From NCBI RefSeq assembly GCF_000378205.1, contig NZ_KB899407.1:1-64000 (forward strand): a stretch of DNA of 64,000 bases. The letters are read 5' to 3'. The first letter of the stretch is position 1, and every line of letters begins with the position of its first letter. Position numbers and translations under genes: made by a program. Shown here piece by piece: positions 1 to 6,744 of the stretch. The stretch is from Sediminispirochaeta bajacaliforniensis DSM 16054 (GTDB lineage: Bacteria; Spirochaetota; Spirochaetia; DSM-16054; Sediminispirochaetaceae). The notes beneath the pieces were generated by a model, which saw only the letters and a list, made by a program, of their open reading frames with translations, did not search any database and was not told where the DNA came from.

Positions 1-199
1 GAAACTTTTCTCTGTTGCCCAGAGCGGCAGGTCCTAACTCTGCATCCAGGTTCAGTATACCGTTATTTACCTGCTCTATCCAGTTTCGGATGGTCTGATC
101 GTTTATGCCGTATTCCAGGGCTACCTCACGGATACTCCGCTTCTCAGGGGGTAAGACTTTTTTCAAGACTGATTCTTTGATGGCTCTGCTGTACCTCAT
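1..199 (-). CDS. Transposase OrfA-like DNA-binding protein, cut by window edge
   Basis: The reading frame starts at an ATG at 197-199 and runs off the left edge after 66 residues. It begins MRYSRAIKESVLKKVLPPEK and contains a helix-turn-helix of the kind found in first-frame transposase proteins of IS3-like elements (VALEYGINDQTIRNW, about residues 27-41). It would bind the element's terminal repeats. The family placement rests on this motif only, because the catalytic frame lies outside the window. It stands directly downstream of a gene that seems cut short, which suggests insertion of the element there. Confidence 0.6.
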   Translation of the reverse strand, partial: MRYSRAIKESVLKKVLPPEKRSIREVALEYGINDQTIRNWIEQVNNGILNLDAELGPAALGNREKF

Positions 200-249
200 A
201 CTGTCTCCATAGTTCTGTTCTCTGATGAAGAAATTAAATTCTCACATCA
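1..249 (-). mobile_element. End of an insertion sequence (probably IS3-like), partial
   Basis: Reading the minus strand, the stop codon of the DUF3644-like gene (TGA, 249-247) is followed at once by TGTGAGAATTTAATTTCTTC and then, about 47 nt on, by the transposase start. IS3-family ends commonly begin TG or TGA, so the element end is placed between 246 and 249. The stop codon may be supplied by the element. The opposite end and target duplication are outside the window, so the boundary is an inference. Confidence 0.45.
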
Positions 250-876
250 GGCGTAATCTATGTTGACACAGGGGGATAGTGGGTCAATATCCTCTTCATA
301 GAAATGTATAAACTTACAACGATATTCGTATAATACTATCAAATTTTCTCTGATGTGGAAATATTCCTTTCCAAGCTGATCAATCACACAATTAAGTATC
401 TTTTCGAAAGGTTTTGAATGACCATCACTTTGGAAAATATTAATATCTGGATAATATTTTGTAATATAAGATTTAAGAATTAATTCCCAAGAATTAATTA
501 ATAATATAGCGACAGTCTGATAGCGGTATGAAATGTTTGGTTTATTGTGTAATTCGATAGCAGAGAGCATACACTGTATAGAATTCTCTCTTAAATAATC
601 GCTTAAATCTAATTCTAAAATGTCATCGACTTTTTTCTGTGAGCAATACTGAATAAATTCGTTTTCGGAAAACGAGTCAATTTCATCTAATGCGATTAAT
701 TTATTTTTATCTTTTTGAGAAATGAACTTATTTTTCAAGCTATTTCTAAAGTATGTATGAATTGATGTTACTTTGTAGTCTGCGGCCTCTGCTAATTCTG
801 TAAAAGTAAAAAGGGATTTATCCTCATATTTCTTTTTTAGGAAGTGATATGTTTTTTTATATCCTTCTTTTGGCAT
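247..876 (-). CDS. DUF3644-like protein in an integron cassette, probably 3'-truncated
   Basis: A 209-residue protein with no signal peptide. Residues about 1-50 look like a winged-helix region (FTELAEAADYKVTSIHTYFR). The middle and end resemble DUF3644: NSWELILKSYI near residue 128 and LIVLYEYRCKFIHF near 180-194. DUF3644 proteins are usually longer, and the frame ends exactly where the insertion sequence appears to begin, so the natural C-terminus is probably lost. The gene is much more AT-rich than the chromosome around it, as is usual for cassette genes. Function is unknown. The family is often seen in accessory and defence-type regions, which is context and not evidence of activity. Confidence 0.6.
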   Translation of the reverse strand: MPKEGYKKTYHFLKKKYEDKSLFTFTELAEAADYKVTSIHTYFRNSLKNKFISQKDKNKLIALDEIDSFSENEFIQYCSQKKVDDILELDLSDYLRENSIQCMLSAIELHNKPNISYRYQTVAILLINSWELILKSYITKYYPDINIFQSDGHSKPFEKILNCVIDQLGKEYFHIRENLIVLYEYRCKFIHFYEEDIDPLSPCVNIDYA

Positions 877-908
877 TAGGTCATCCTTCTTTCATCTTTA
901 AAATATAA
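247..908 (-). mobile_element. Second integron cassette, truncated (its attC missing)
   Basis: On the minus strand this cassette starts with TTATAT at 908-903, just after the G of the preceding attC. It holds the DUF3644-like gene. A complete cassette would end in an attC whose R'' box reads ATATAAC, but the sequence left of 247 is insertion-sequence DNA and no such site is seen there. The simplest reading is that the insertion sequence removed or displaced the end of the cassette. Confidence 0.55.
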
Positions 909-1080
909 CATTCAATTGAGCTGCGTGGCGTTCACTGGCATGTGTTTGTGCTCTTTCCTTCATGCATTATACCATATCTTTCACAGATTAGTGCTTCCAC
1001 TTTTAACCCAAGCTCTTCTTTACCCAATCCTCAGCACAAACCATGACAGTAGCCACGTCTGCTCCAATTGCTGGTTATGC
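903..1080 (-). other. Integron attC recombination site, 178 nt
   Basis: On the minus strand the site opens with GCATAAC (R'', 1080-1074) and closes with GTTATAT (R', 909-903). The arms between them are imperfect inverted repeats. CAATTGGAGC in the 5' arm pairs with GCTCAATTG in the 3' arm and leaves one extra G unpaired, the hallmark that makes IntI choose the bottom strand. Further in, GACGTGGC faces GCCACGC, and TTTGTGCT faces AGCACAAA. The central loop is about 80 nt, making the site longer than the usual 57-141 nt. The stop codon of the preceding cassette gene (1083-1081) abuts the site. Confidence 0.85.
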
Positions 1081-2275
1081 TTATTCTTTATTCTTATAGT
1101 ATTTATCTCTCCTCATCACGGCTACCTTCTGAATTAATTTAAACACCTCTTCTATCTCATTACTCTCATAGTCAGTAACTTCTACACAATAACAAGTATA
1201 ATCTGTTTTATTGACACCTCTTTTAGATTCCAATTTATAATAATTGTTAAATGTTTCCATTCTCTTTATTACCCAAGCATATTCATCTTTTTCATTTTCT
1301 TTTATTTGAAAAACAATACTATTTGCTTTTATTTCGTCCGAAAGTATTCTATATCTTTTTTTCATTACATAAAACGATACCCATGCACTCTGATTATTTT
1401 CCCAATAAAATGTAAAATATTCAGGTGTTGAGACGGTTAACGGAGATACTACGAAGCCCTTTTCTTCCCATCTATCTATTTGGATCTTTATTTCTTCTCT
1501 TATAAAATTATTAGTAATTTTATCAATCTTATTTGCTAAATTTGCTTTTCCCTTTCTATTACTATTTAATAATTGTTGTTTATTATATTGTTTAACTATA
1601 CAATAGAATTCGTCATTAATTTTTATACGTTTCATTTCAATTACCGTAATCTTATGAAACTTCTGCCCATACGATATAAAATAGCACGAAGTTAGTACTT
1701 CATCTGTAGCGTCCTCTGTAAAAAGAAACAAATTTATATTATTTTGTTTAATATTATTTTCTATTTTTGAGACAAGTCTATCATTCATTTTCTTATTTAT
1801 CATTTCATCATTTTCAATTTTTGATAGAAATCTTTCTCTATCGATTATAAGATTATAAATTGAAAATGAATCTAAAGCATATTTTCCTATCTGCGATATC
1901 ACTTCCTGTCTATTTCTCATGTCTTCACCACGTTTTATTTCTATTAATAACACTGCACCACTTTCATTGAATCCAATAAAATCTATAGAGCTTTCCTGAC
2001 TTAACTGTTCTTCATGTAATAAGAAAATATATTCCCCGAATATTTCATTTCTATTTGCAATAAAAAATGAATGCATATCATATCTATTATCATAATTTTT
2101 AACTTCAGCCTCAAAGCGTATATTTTGATAATTGATTTCTTTAATTTTATGATTATTACTATTTTCTCTAAATATATTCATACGCTTCCATAGTTAATTT
2201 CTTCCTTGATCTTTGTAACTGTTCATAAATCACTTCATCACCTACTATTTAAACCGCATCCCCAATTAAGCATAA
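909..2275 (-). mobile_element. First integron gene cassette (complete)
   Basis: The cassette is read from the minus strand. If it begins TTATGC at 2275-2270, immediately after a G at 2276, and ends with the G at 909, then circularisation rebuilds an R' box GTTATGC. That is the exact complement of the R'' box GCATAAC at 1080-1074. This match between two points 1.2 kb apart supports the boundaries without reference to any database. The cassette is 1,367 bp, holds one gene reading away from intI, and is strongly AT-rich. Confidence 0.75.
1081..2181 (-). CDS. Cassette-encoded PD-(D/E)XK nuclease-like protein
   Basis: A 366-residue soluble protein. SIDFIGFN followed by AVLLIEIKRGED gives D67, E81 and K83 spaced like the core of PD-(D/E)XK nucleases, and a Gln (SQIGKYAL, near residue 96) lies where the family often has a Q or E on the next helix. 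The C-terminal half (from about 230) is a separate domain of unknown type containing VSFYVMKKRYRIL. NucS/DUF91-type and restriction-like proteins share this layout. The gene is the single content of an integron cassette, has low GC, and ends directly at the attC. A role in foreign-DNA defence is possible but inferred only. Confidence 0.6.
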   Translation of the reverse strand: MNIFRENSNNHKIKEINYQNIRFEAEVKNYDNRYDMHSFFIANRNEIFGEYIFLLHEEQLSQESSIDFIGFNESGAVLLIEIKRGEDMRNRQEVISQIGKYALDSFSIYNLIIDRERFLSKIENDEMINKKMNDRLVSKIENNIKQNNINLFLFTEDATDEVLTSCYFISYGQKFHKITVIEMKRIKINDEFYCIVKQYNKQQLLNSNRKGKANLANKIDKITNNFIREEIKIQIDRWEEKGFVVSPLTVSTPEYFTFYWENNQSAWVSFYVMKKRYRILSDEIKANSIVFQIKENEKDEYAWVIKRMETFNNYYKLESKRGVNKTDYTCYCVEVTDYESNEIEEVFKLIQKVAVMRRDKYYKNKE

Positions 2276-2567
2276 CATAATAACTTCTCTCTTATTCCGC
2301 ATAAACCGCTTAGCACATTACTTATGGCCATAAAACTTCCTCATACATACATTATTCCCGTCAACAATGGTCATAACGTGCTACATAATAGAGATATACC
2401 CAGTGGGCATAACCTACCTACCACACCAGTTTAGTCCCAGCGCCATGATGCCAGTGGGAACCTTGATTACATACTGTCCCAATAGTTGCCCCAAAACCAG
2501 CTTTCATACACTTTACACTAACTCTTGCCTTTTCTGCAAATTTTTCATGAAATAGGTAAACTTTACT
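2270..2567 (-). other. Putative attI region upstream of intI
   Basis: The insertion point is placed at GTTATGC (minus, 2276-2270), where the first cassette begins. Reading toward intI, further GTT-containing copies occur (GTTATTATG just upstream, and GTTTATGCGG as the complement of 2299-2309), which could be weak integrase-binding repeats. A pair CAGTGGGCATAACC / CAGTGGGAACC lies at about 2400-2463. No gene is seen here. Only the junction has good support; the extent of attI is a guess. Confidence 0.45.
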
Positions 2568-2716
2568 TAGTGCTCGGAATCCTGATGGTACACATGCCGT
2601 TTAGCACGGTAGACACCTTTCTTTTAAACCTGCCATACTTTCTCCCATGGTTTAACTTTCAATTGATGGTGAGAAAAGGAATTATCTCTTTTCAATCACT
2701 AGGATTCCGAACAGTA
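2568..2716. repeat. Miniature inverted-repeat element, copy A (149 bp, intact)
   Basis: The left end is TAGTGCTCGGAATCCTGATGG and the right end is CACTAGGATTCCGAACAGTA; the two form an inverted repeat of about 20 bp with some mismatches, bounded by TA on both sides. The interior has recognisable but diverged similarity to copy F at 21288 (shared stretches around GCCGTTT, CAATTGA and GAAAAAGAATT-like runs). It carries no gene. It lies in the attI-intI interval, so it may affect expression of the integrase or of the cassettes. Confidence 0.75.
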
Positions 2717-2829
2717 GATATCGTTTCCAGCACGTAATGTGCAGTCTCTCCTATTCATCCGGACATCAACAATAGTACTTCCAATGTTGAATACTTCAGG
2801 AGATTTCTGCATTTATACTGTTAGAAGTC

Positions 2830-4116
2830 ATGCACGATAATAGTTTTTATAGATACCTTACAGAAAGGCTACGCTACAATGAGAAAAAGGCAACATATTT
2901 GCAAAACTGGGTAGCAAAATATCATGCCTTCAAAAAAGGCAGACCCTTTGGTTCTGTAGCAGATTATCTTTCAATGCTTTCCGCCCGTTTTGAACCATGG
3001 CAGGTCCTTCAGGCAAAGGAAGCGGTCTATCTTTACTTACGCTTTACAGGTAAACTCCCAAAACACGATACTTCGTATAAACCGACTCCCCCTTATAAAG
3101 CAAGAGTCAAAAATACAGAAGATCCTAAACCTCAGGAACAAAGGGAATTATCTGTTATACGGCTGTGGGACGAAGCAACCAGGATAATGCGACAAAGCCT
3201 CAGGATTCAGCACAAATCCTACGCTACTGAAAAAACTTATCTTGGGTGGGTTGAACGATTTGCTCGGTGGTCTCGCCTAACGCCCGATAAACTGACAGAA
3301 CAACATGTTAAAAAGTATCTCTCGCATCTGGCTGTGGATCGAAAAGTTGCAGTAGCAACACAACGGCAAGCATTTAACGCCCTCCTCTATTTCTATCGTT
3401 ACGTTTTAGCAATTCCTATTGAAGATCTGAGTGGGACAGTCGCTTCCAAAATCCCACAACGGCTTCCCGTCGTACTATCGAAAAAGGAAATCGATGCTAC
3501 ACTTTTGTGTCTCCCGGTCCTGCACAAGCTTATGTGTAGAATCATTTACGGAGGTGGATTAAGAATCAGTGAATGTCTTTCCTTACGGATAAAAGATCTT
3601 GATTTTGAAAATGGGGTACTTTTTGTTCGGGCAGGCAAAGGCAATAAAGATCGAAAAACACTTTTTCCTCAATCACTGCATCAGGATGTTAAAACTCATA
3701 TGGCCCATATTCATTTACTTTATGAGGATGATCGGGCAGAACATCGAAATGGGGTCATGCTGCCCTTTGCCTTAGAGCAGAAATACCCGCTTGCAGGAAA
3801 AGAGTGGAAGTGGTTTTGGCTTTTTCCTTCCCCAAAACTTTCCATCGATCCTATGAGTGGAATAGTCCGTAGGCATCACATCTACTCGTCTACACTCCAG
3901 GGAAGTTTCAAAAAGGCATTGGACCGTGCAGGAATACAAAAGCATGCAACTGTCCACACCCTACGCCACAGTTTTGCAACACATCTTATCGAGCATGGCT
4001 ATGATATTCGATCGATACAAGAATTGATGGGGCACTCAGATGTATCTACGACAATGATCTACACCCATATAGCAGAAAAGAATAAATTGAGCGTCATAAG
4101 CCCCCTCGACTTCTGA
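2830..4116 (+). CDS. intI: Integron integrase (tyrosine recombinase)
   Basis: A 428-residue site-specific recombinase that inserts and excises cassettes at attI and attC. The catalytic set is visible: Arg in GGGLRISECLSL (about 244), Lys in GKGNKDRK, HTLRHSFATH (about 375), GHSDVSTT and the nucleophile Tyr in MIYTHI (about 411). The IntI-specific insertion, absent from XerC/D, is present as LPFALEQKYP and the following WFWLFPSPKLSIDP, VRRHHIYSS. The N-terminus is extended by about 90 residues compared with class 1 IntI, an arrangement known in some environmental integrases. It is divergent from the cassettes, the classical orientation. No strong ribosome-binding site precedes the ATG, so an internal start cannot be excluded. 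Confidence 0.92.
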   Translation: MHDNSFYRYLTERLRYNEKKATYLQNWVAKYHAFKKGRPFGSVADYLSMLSARFEPWQVLQAKEAVYLYLRFTGKLPKHDTSYKPTPPYKARVKNTEDPKPQEQRELSVIRLWDEATRIMRQSLRIQHKSYATEKTYLGWVERFARWSRLTPDKLTEQHVKKYLSHLAVDRKVAVATQRQAFNALLYFYRYVLAIPIEDLSGTVASKIPQRLPVVLSKKEIDATLLCLPVLHKLMCRIIYGGGLRISECLSLRIKDLDFENGVLFVRAGKGNKDRKTLFPQSLHQDVKTHMAHIHLLYEDDRAEHRNGVMLPFALEQKYPLAGKEWKWFWLFPSPKLSIDPMSGIVRRHHIYSSTLQGSFKKALDRAGIQKHATVHTLRHSFATHLIEHGYDIRSIQELMGHSDVSTTMIYTHIAEKNKLSVISPLDF

Positions 4117-4146
4117 CAGATAGTCACGGGATCACAGAAGCAGGCG

Positions 4147-4950
4147 CTATAAGAACGCCATGGTGCGTTTTGCACGGCGGTTTTTCCAACGGGAACCAAT
4201 TACCGCAGCAACAACTTGCATTGGCATAACCAGGCCCAAAGAGCGAAGAACACCGTTGATCCTTCCAGGAATATATATGAGCCGGTTTCTTAAGGCCGAA
4301 TCGATGGTTTTTGAGGCCACCATTCCTACATTCCGCGTAGTTATTCGCCCCATGATTCCCTGCGATTCAATGGAATCGATGAGATCAGGCCGTGTAGGCA
4401 TCCCAGCGGGGCAGAGAATTGTCACAGAACCTCCCACATCACGAATCTCCTCCCGGAATGCCACAAAGAAATTAAGGAGAAAACGCTTCGAAGCAGCGTA
4501 CATCGCTTTGATCGGCATTGGGTAAAACGCAGCCAAACTTGCTACGGTGACAATCCGAAAAGGCCTACCCTCTTCCCGCAACCGAAACAGCTGTGCTGTC
4601 GTTTCAAGTGATGATTCGATATTGAGGCGCAAAAGATTTCGAACCTCGCTTCCGCTGCGCTCGAGAAAGGGACCTTCGTAATCCAGCCCGGCCACATTGA
4701 TTAGCATGTTGAATTGAAGCCCCTCACCTTTTACATACTGATATAATTCCTGCCGTGATCTCGTATCGGTCAAATCACAGGGATAATACTCAACATCACA
4801 AGAAAATTGGCGCTGCAGTGATTCGGCAAGTATCCTTAAAGAAGCTGTCTGCCTATCGGTAAGAAATAGACTCCATCCCCGGGAAGCGCATTCCACAGCA
4901 AAAGCTTTACCAAGTCCGCCCGTAGCTCCCGTCAGAAAAACAGAAATCAT
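4147..4950 (-). CDS. Short-chain dehydrogenase/reductase (SDR)
   Basis: A 267-residue NAD(P)-dependent oxidoreductase. The cofactor motif TGATGGLGKA is at the N-terminus (residues 8-17), NVAG near 88, the active-site Ser near 140 and YAASKRFLLN (Tyr and Lys, about 152-156). The C-terminal 30 residues (LRSLGLVMPMQVVAAVIG) are hydrophobic and then basic, so membrane association is possible. Substrate is not predictable. AAGGAG precedes the ATG by six bases. It is divergent from a second SDR and TetR regulator and shares their operator region, so it is probably under the same control. Confidence 0.85.
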   Translation of the reverse strand: MISVFLTGATGGLGKAFAVECASRGWSLFLTDRQTASLRILAESLQRQFSCDVEYYPCDLTDTRSRQELYQYVKGEGLQFNMLINVAGLDYEGPFLERSGSEVRNLLRLNIESSLETTAQLFRLREEGRPFRIVTVASLAAFYPMPIKAMYAASKRFLLNFFVAFREEIRDVGGSVTILCPAGMPTRPDLIDSIESQGIMGRITTRNVGMVASKTIDSALRNRLIYIPGRINGVLRSLGLVMPMQVVAAVIGSRWKNRRAKRTMAFL

Positions 4951-4963
4951 ATGCGACTCCTTA

Positions 4964-5057
4964 TTTAATCATATGATTAAATTATTTGATTAATAAAAAA
5001 AAGTCAATCACATGTTTTAATCAGTTGATTGACTAGAAGATCCATCCGGGATATGAT
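4964..5057. promoter_or_regulatory. Divergent promoters with two TetR-type operators
   Basis: Two copies of the same near-palindrome are present: TTTAATCATATGATTAAA (4964-4981, perfect) and TTTAATCAGTTGATTGAC (5016-5033). The plus-strand promoter is TTGACT (5029-5034), 17 bp, TATGAT (5052-5057). The minus-strand promoter is TTGACT (5007-5002), 17 bp, TAATTT (4984-4979). One operator overlaps the -35 of the first promoter and the other the -10 of the second. The TetR regulator encoded at 5948-6559 is the obvious candidate to bind both, repressing the divergent genes and itself. Confidence 0.7.
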
Positions 5058-5078
5058 GAAGAATACGCGAGGTGATGC

Positions 5079-5951
5079 ATGAATAAAACTGCGGTAATAA
5101 CGGGAGCGACATCGGGAATCGGCTTGGCCACGGCACAGGCCCTTGCACAGCAAGGGTGGTACATAATCGGCATAGGCAGATCCGAAGAACGTTGTGTCCA
5201 GGCAAAGGCTACGATAGAAAAGGCCGGTGCCTCCGGCTGCGAATTCACCGTTGCTGATCTCTCTTCACAGAATCAGATCAAACGAGCGGCAAAAGAAATC
5301 ATGCTGATGTCACAGAATGGAGGAAGGGGGACGCTTGATGTTTTGATCAACAATGCAGGAACCTTTTCCAACTGGTTTATACAAACAGAGGATGGCATAG
5401 AACTCCAATTTGCAGTGAACTATCTTGCCCACTTCCATCTCACCCTTGCATTGCTCCCGGCACTCTCAAAGGCCTCTGAGCCCAGAATAATAAGTGTGAG
5501 CTCCGCCTCACACCGCCACACGCATCTTCGTTGGAACGATATCCAGCTCCGCAAACATTACAGCGGGCTTCGTGCCTATAAACAAACAAAGCTCGCCAAT
5601 GTGCTTTTTTCCGCAGAGTTCAACAGACGATATTCGGCAAGGACCGGCATACAAGCCTTTGTGGCCGACCCGGGCCTGGTTCGTACCGAAATTGGGTTAA
5701 AATCAAGCGGCGGTTTGGCAAAGTTGGTGTGGAAAGTTCGGATGGCACAGGGACGTCCGCCTATAGAAGGTGCGGAAACATCGGTGTTTCTTGCAACAGA
5801 ACCCACCGTTTATAACAGCGGGCAGCTCTATTGGCGGAACAACATGCCAGTTGCACCGGATGCATCGGCACTCAACCAAGCGGCGGCAGAACGATTATGG
5901 CAAATCTCGGAACGCATGTGCGGCATAGAACAGGAAAAGGAGCCTGATTGA
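5079..5951 (+). CDS. Short-chain dehydrogenase, retinol-dehydrogenase-like
   Basis: A 290-residue SDR enzyme with TGATSGIGLATAQAL at residues 8-22, NNAG near 91, SVSSASHRH (catalytic Ser region) near 141 and the active-site YKQTKLANVLF near 167-177. These features match the retinol dehydrogenase/WW-domain oxidoreductase-like group of SDRs, which reduce or oxidise carbonyl and alcohol groups with NADP(H). The true substrate is unknown. It overlaps the TetR gene by four bases (ATGA), so the two form an operon. The promoter carries the TetR-type operator. Confidence 0.85.
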   Translation: MNKTAVITGATSGIGLATAQALAQQGWYIIGIGRSEERCVQAKATIEKAGASGCEFTVADLSSQNQIKRAAKEIMLMSQNGGRGTLDVLINNAGTFSNWFIQTEDGIELQFAVNYLAHFHLTLALLPALSKASEPRIISVSSASHRHTHLRWNDIQLRKHYSGLRAYKQTKLANVLFSAEFNRRYSARTGIQAFVADPGLVRTEIGLKSSGGLAKLVWKVRMAQGRPPIEGAETSVFLATEPTVYNSGQLYWRNNMPVAPDASALNQAAAERLWQISERMCGIEQEKEPD

Positions 5952-6559
5952 TGAAGACACAACAAGACACACGGTCAGAGAATGAGGAACAGATTATTCT
6001 TGCCACCATCGAATGTATCGAAACCTTCGGCATCCACGACGCCACAATACGAAGAATCGCTCAGAGAGCAGGAGTCAATAGCGCCGCCATCAGCTACTAC
6101 TTTCGAAGCAAAGAGCATCTCCTGCAAGTGGCAATGGAACGGACACTTGAAAATGCTTTTGATTTAAACGATTTTAGTGATTCCGTCGGGAAACCGGTGC
6201 AGGAACGCCTTACTCATATTTTCTCCTTTCTATTAGAGGGAGCCCTCAAATTTCCAGGCATCAGCCGTGCCCATTTTTATGAGCCCTTCATCGAAGGGAA
6301 CTACGAAACTCCGGGAGTAGAATGCATAAATGCATTTCTTTCCGCACTCGAAGCAGAAATCCTGACAAGCAGTAACTTCTATACAAAACAAGAGGTGCAA
6401 ACGAAACTTGTCTATCTCACCAGTGCAACCATGATATATCCGGGACTGATGCCGAAGCTATTGGAGCCCTTTAGCAATGTGAAACTGTCTGATAAGGCAA
6501 CCAGGAATGCGTATGTTGAGAACTTGGTATGGGCTCTCTTTCCCACTTCGCAGCCGTAA
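5948..6559 (+). CDS. TetR/AcrR family transcriptional regulator
   Basis: A 203-residue protein with the typical N-terminal helix-turn-helix: ILATIECIETFG, ATIRRIAQRAGV and AISYYFRSKEHLLQ over residues about 15-62. The C-terminal domain (65-200) is all-helical, variable, and would bind a small ligand. It is translationally coupled to the upstream SDR. Two matching palindromes lie in the promoter region of this operon and the divergent SDR gene, so autoregulation with control of both oxidoreductases is expected. Confidence 0.88.
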   Translation: MMKTQQDTRSENEEQIILATIECIETFGIHDATIRRIAQRAGVNSAAISYYFRSKEHLLQVAMERTLENAFDLNDFSDSVGKPVQERLTHIFSFLLEGALKFPGISRAHFYEPFIEGNYETPGVECINAFLSALEAEILTSSNFYTKQEVQTKLVYLTSATMIYPGLMPKLLEPFSNVKLSDKATRNAYVENLVWALFPTSQP

Positions 6560-6577
6560 ATAGCAAAGCCTAACAGA

Positions 6578-6600
6578 TAGTGTCCCGAATATTGGTGGTC
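6578..6600. repeat. Miniature inverted-repeat element, copy B (left end only)
   Basis: TAGTGTCCCGAATATTGGTGG matches the left end of the family at 19 or more positions. No proper right end follows; CCCCAATTCGGCCATA near 6647-6662 may be a decayed one. It lies just after the TetR gene and before the alcohol dehydrogenase promoter. Confidence 0.6.
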
Positions 6601-6676
6601 AGACACTTCTAAAGCTAAAAATTGATTATTCTCCACACCGTATTGCCCCAATTCGGCCATAATTTTCGCAAAGGGA

Positions 6677-6716
6677 TTGACTGCTTTATTATTTATCGAT
6701 ATATTTATATCGGTAA
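6677..6716 (+). promoter_or_regulatory. Promoter and palindromic operator of the alcohol dehydrogenase gene
   Basis: TTGACT (6677-6682), 17 bp and TATATT (6700-6705) form a good sigma-70-type promoter. An inverted repeat, CGATATA-TT-TATATCG (6697-6712), extendable to 24 bp with one mismatch, covers the -10 element and is a likely repressor site. A similar AT-rich palindrome stands just downstream of the hydrogenase promoter -10 (43822-43835). Confidence 0.65.
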
Positions 6717-6744
6717 TTAGATAACGATACCAAGGAGGCACGTT

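Noticed and set aside
916-1137. Small plus-strand reading frame of 73 codons
   Set aside because: It lies almost wholly in the attC site and its low-complexity hydrophobic product follows from the hairpin arms; no ribosome-binding site.
2367-2737. Two plus-strand frames of 62 and 70 codons ahead of intI
   Set aside because: They cover the attI region and repeat copy A, have no ribosome-binding site and no recognisable product.
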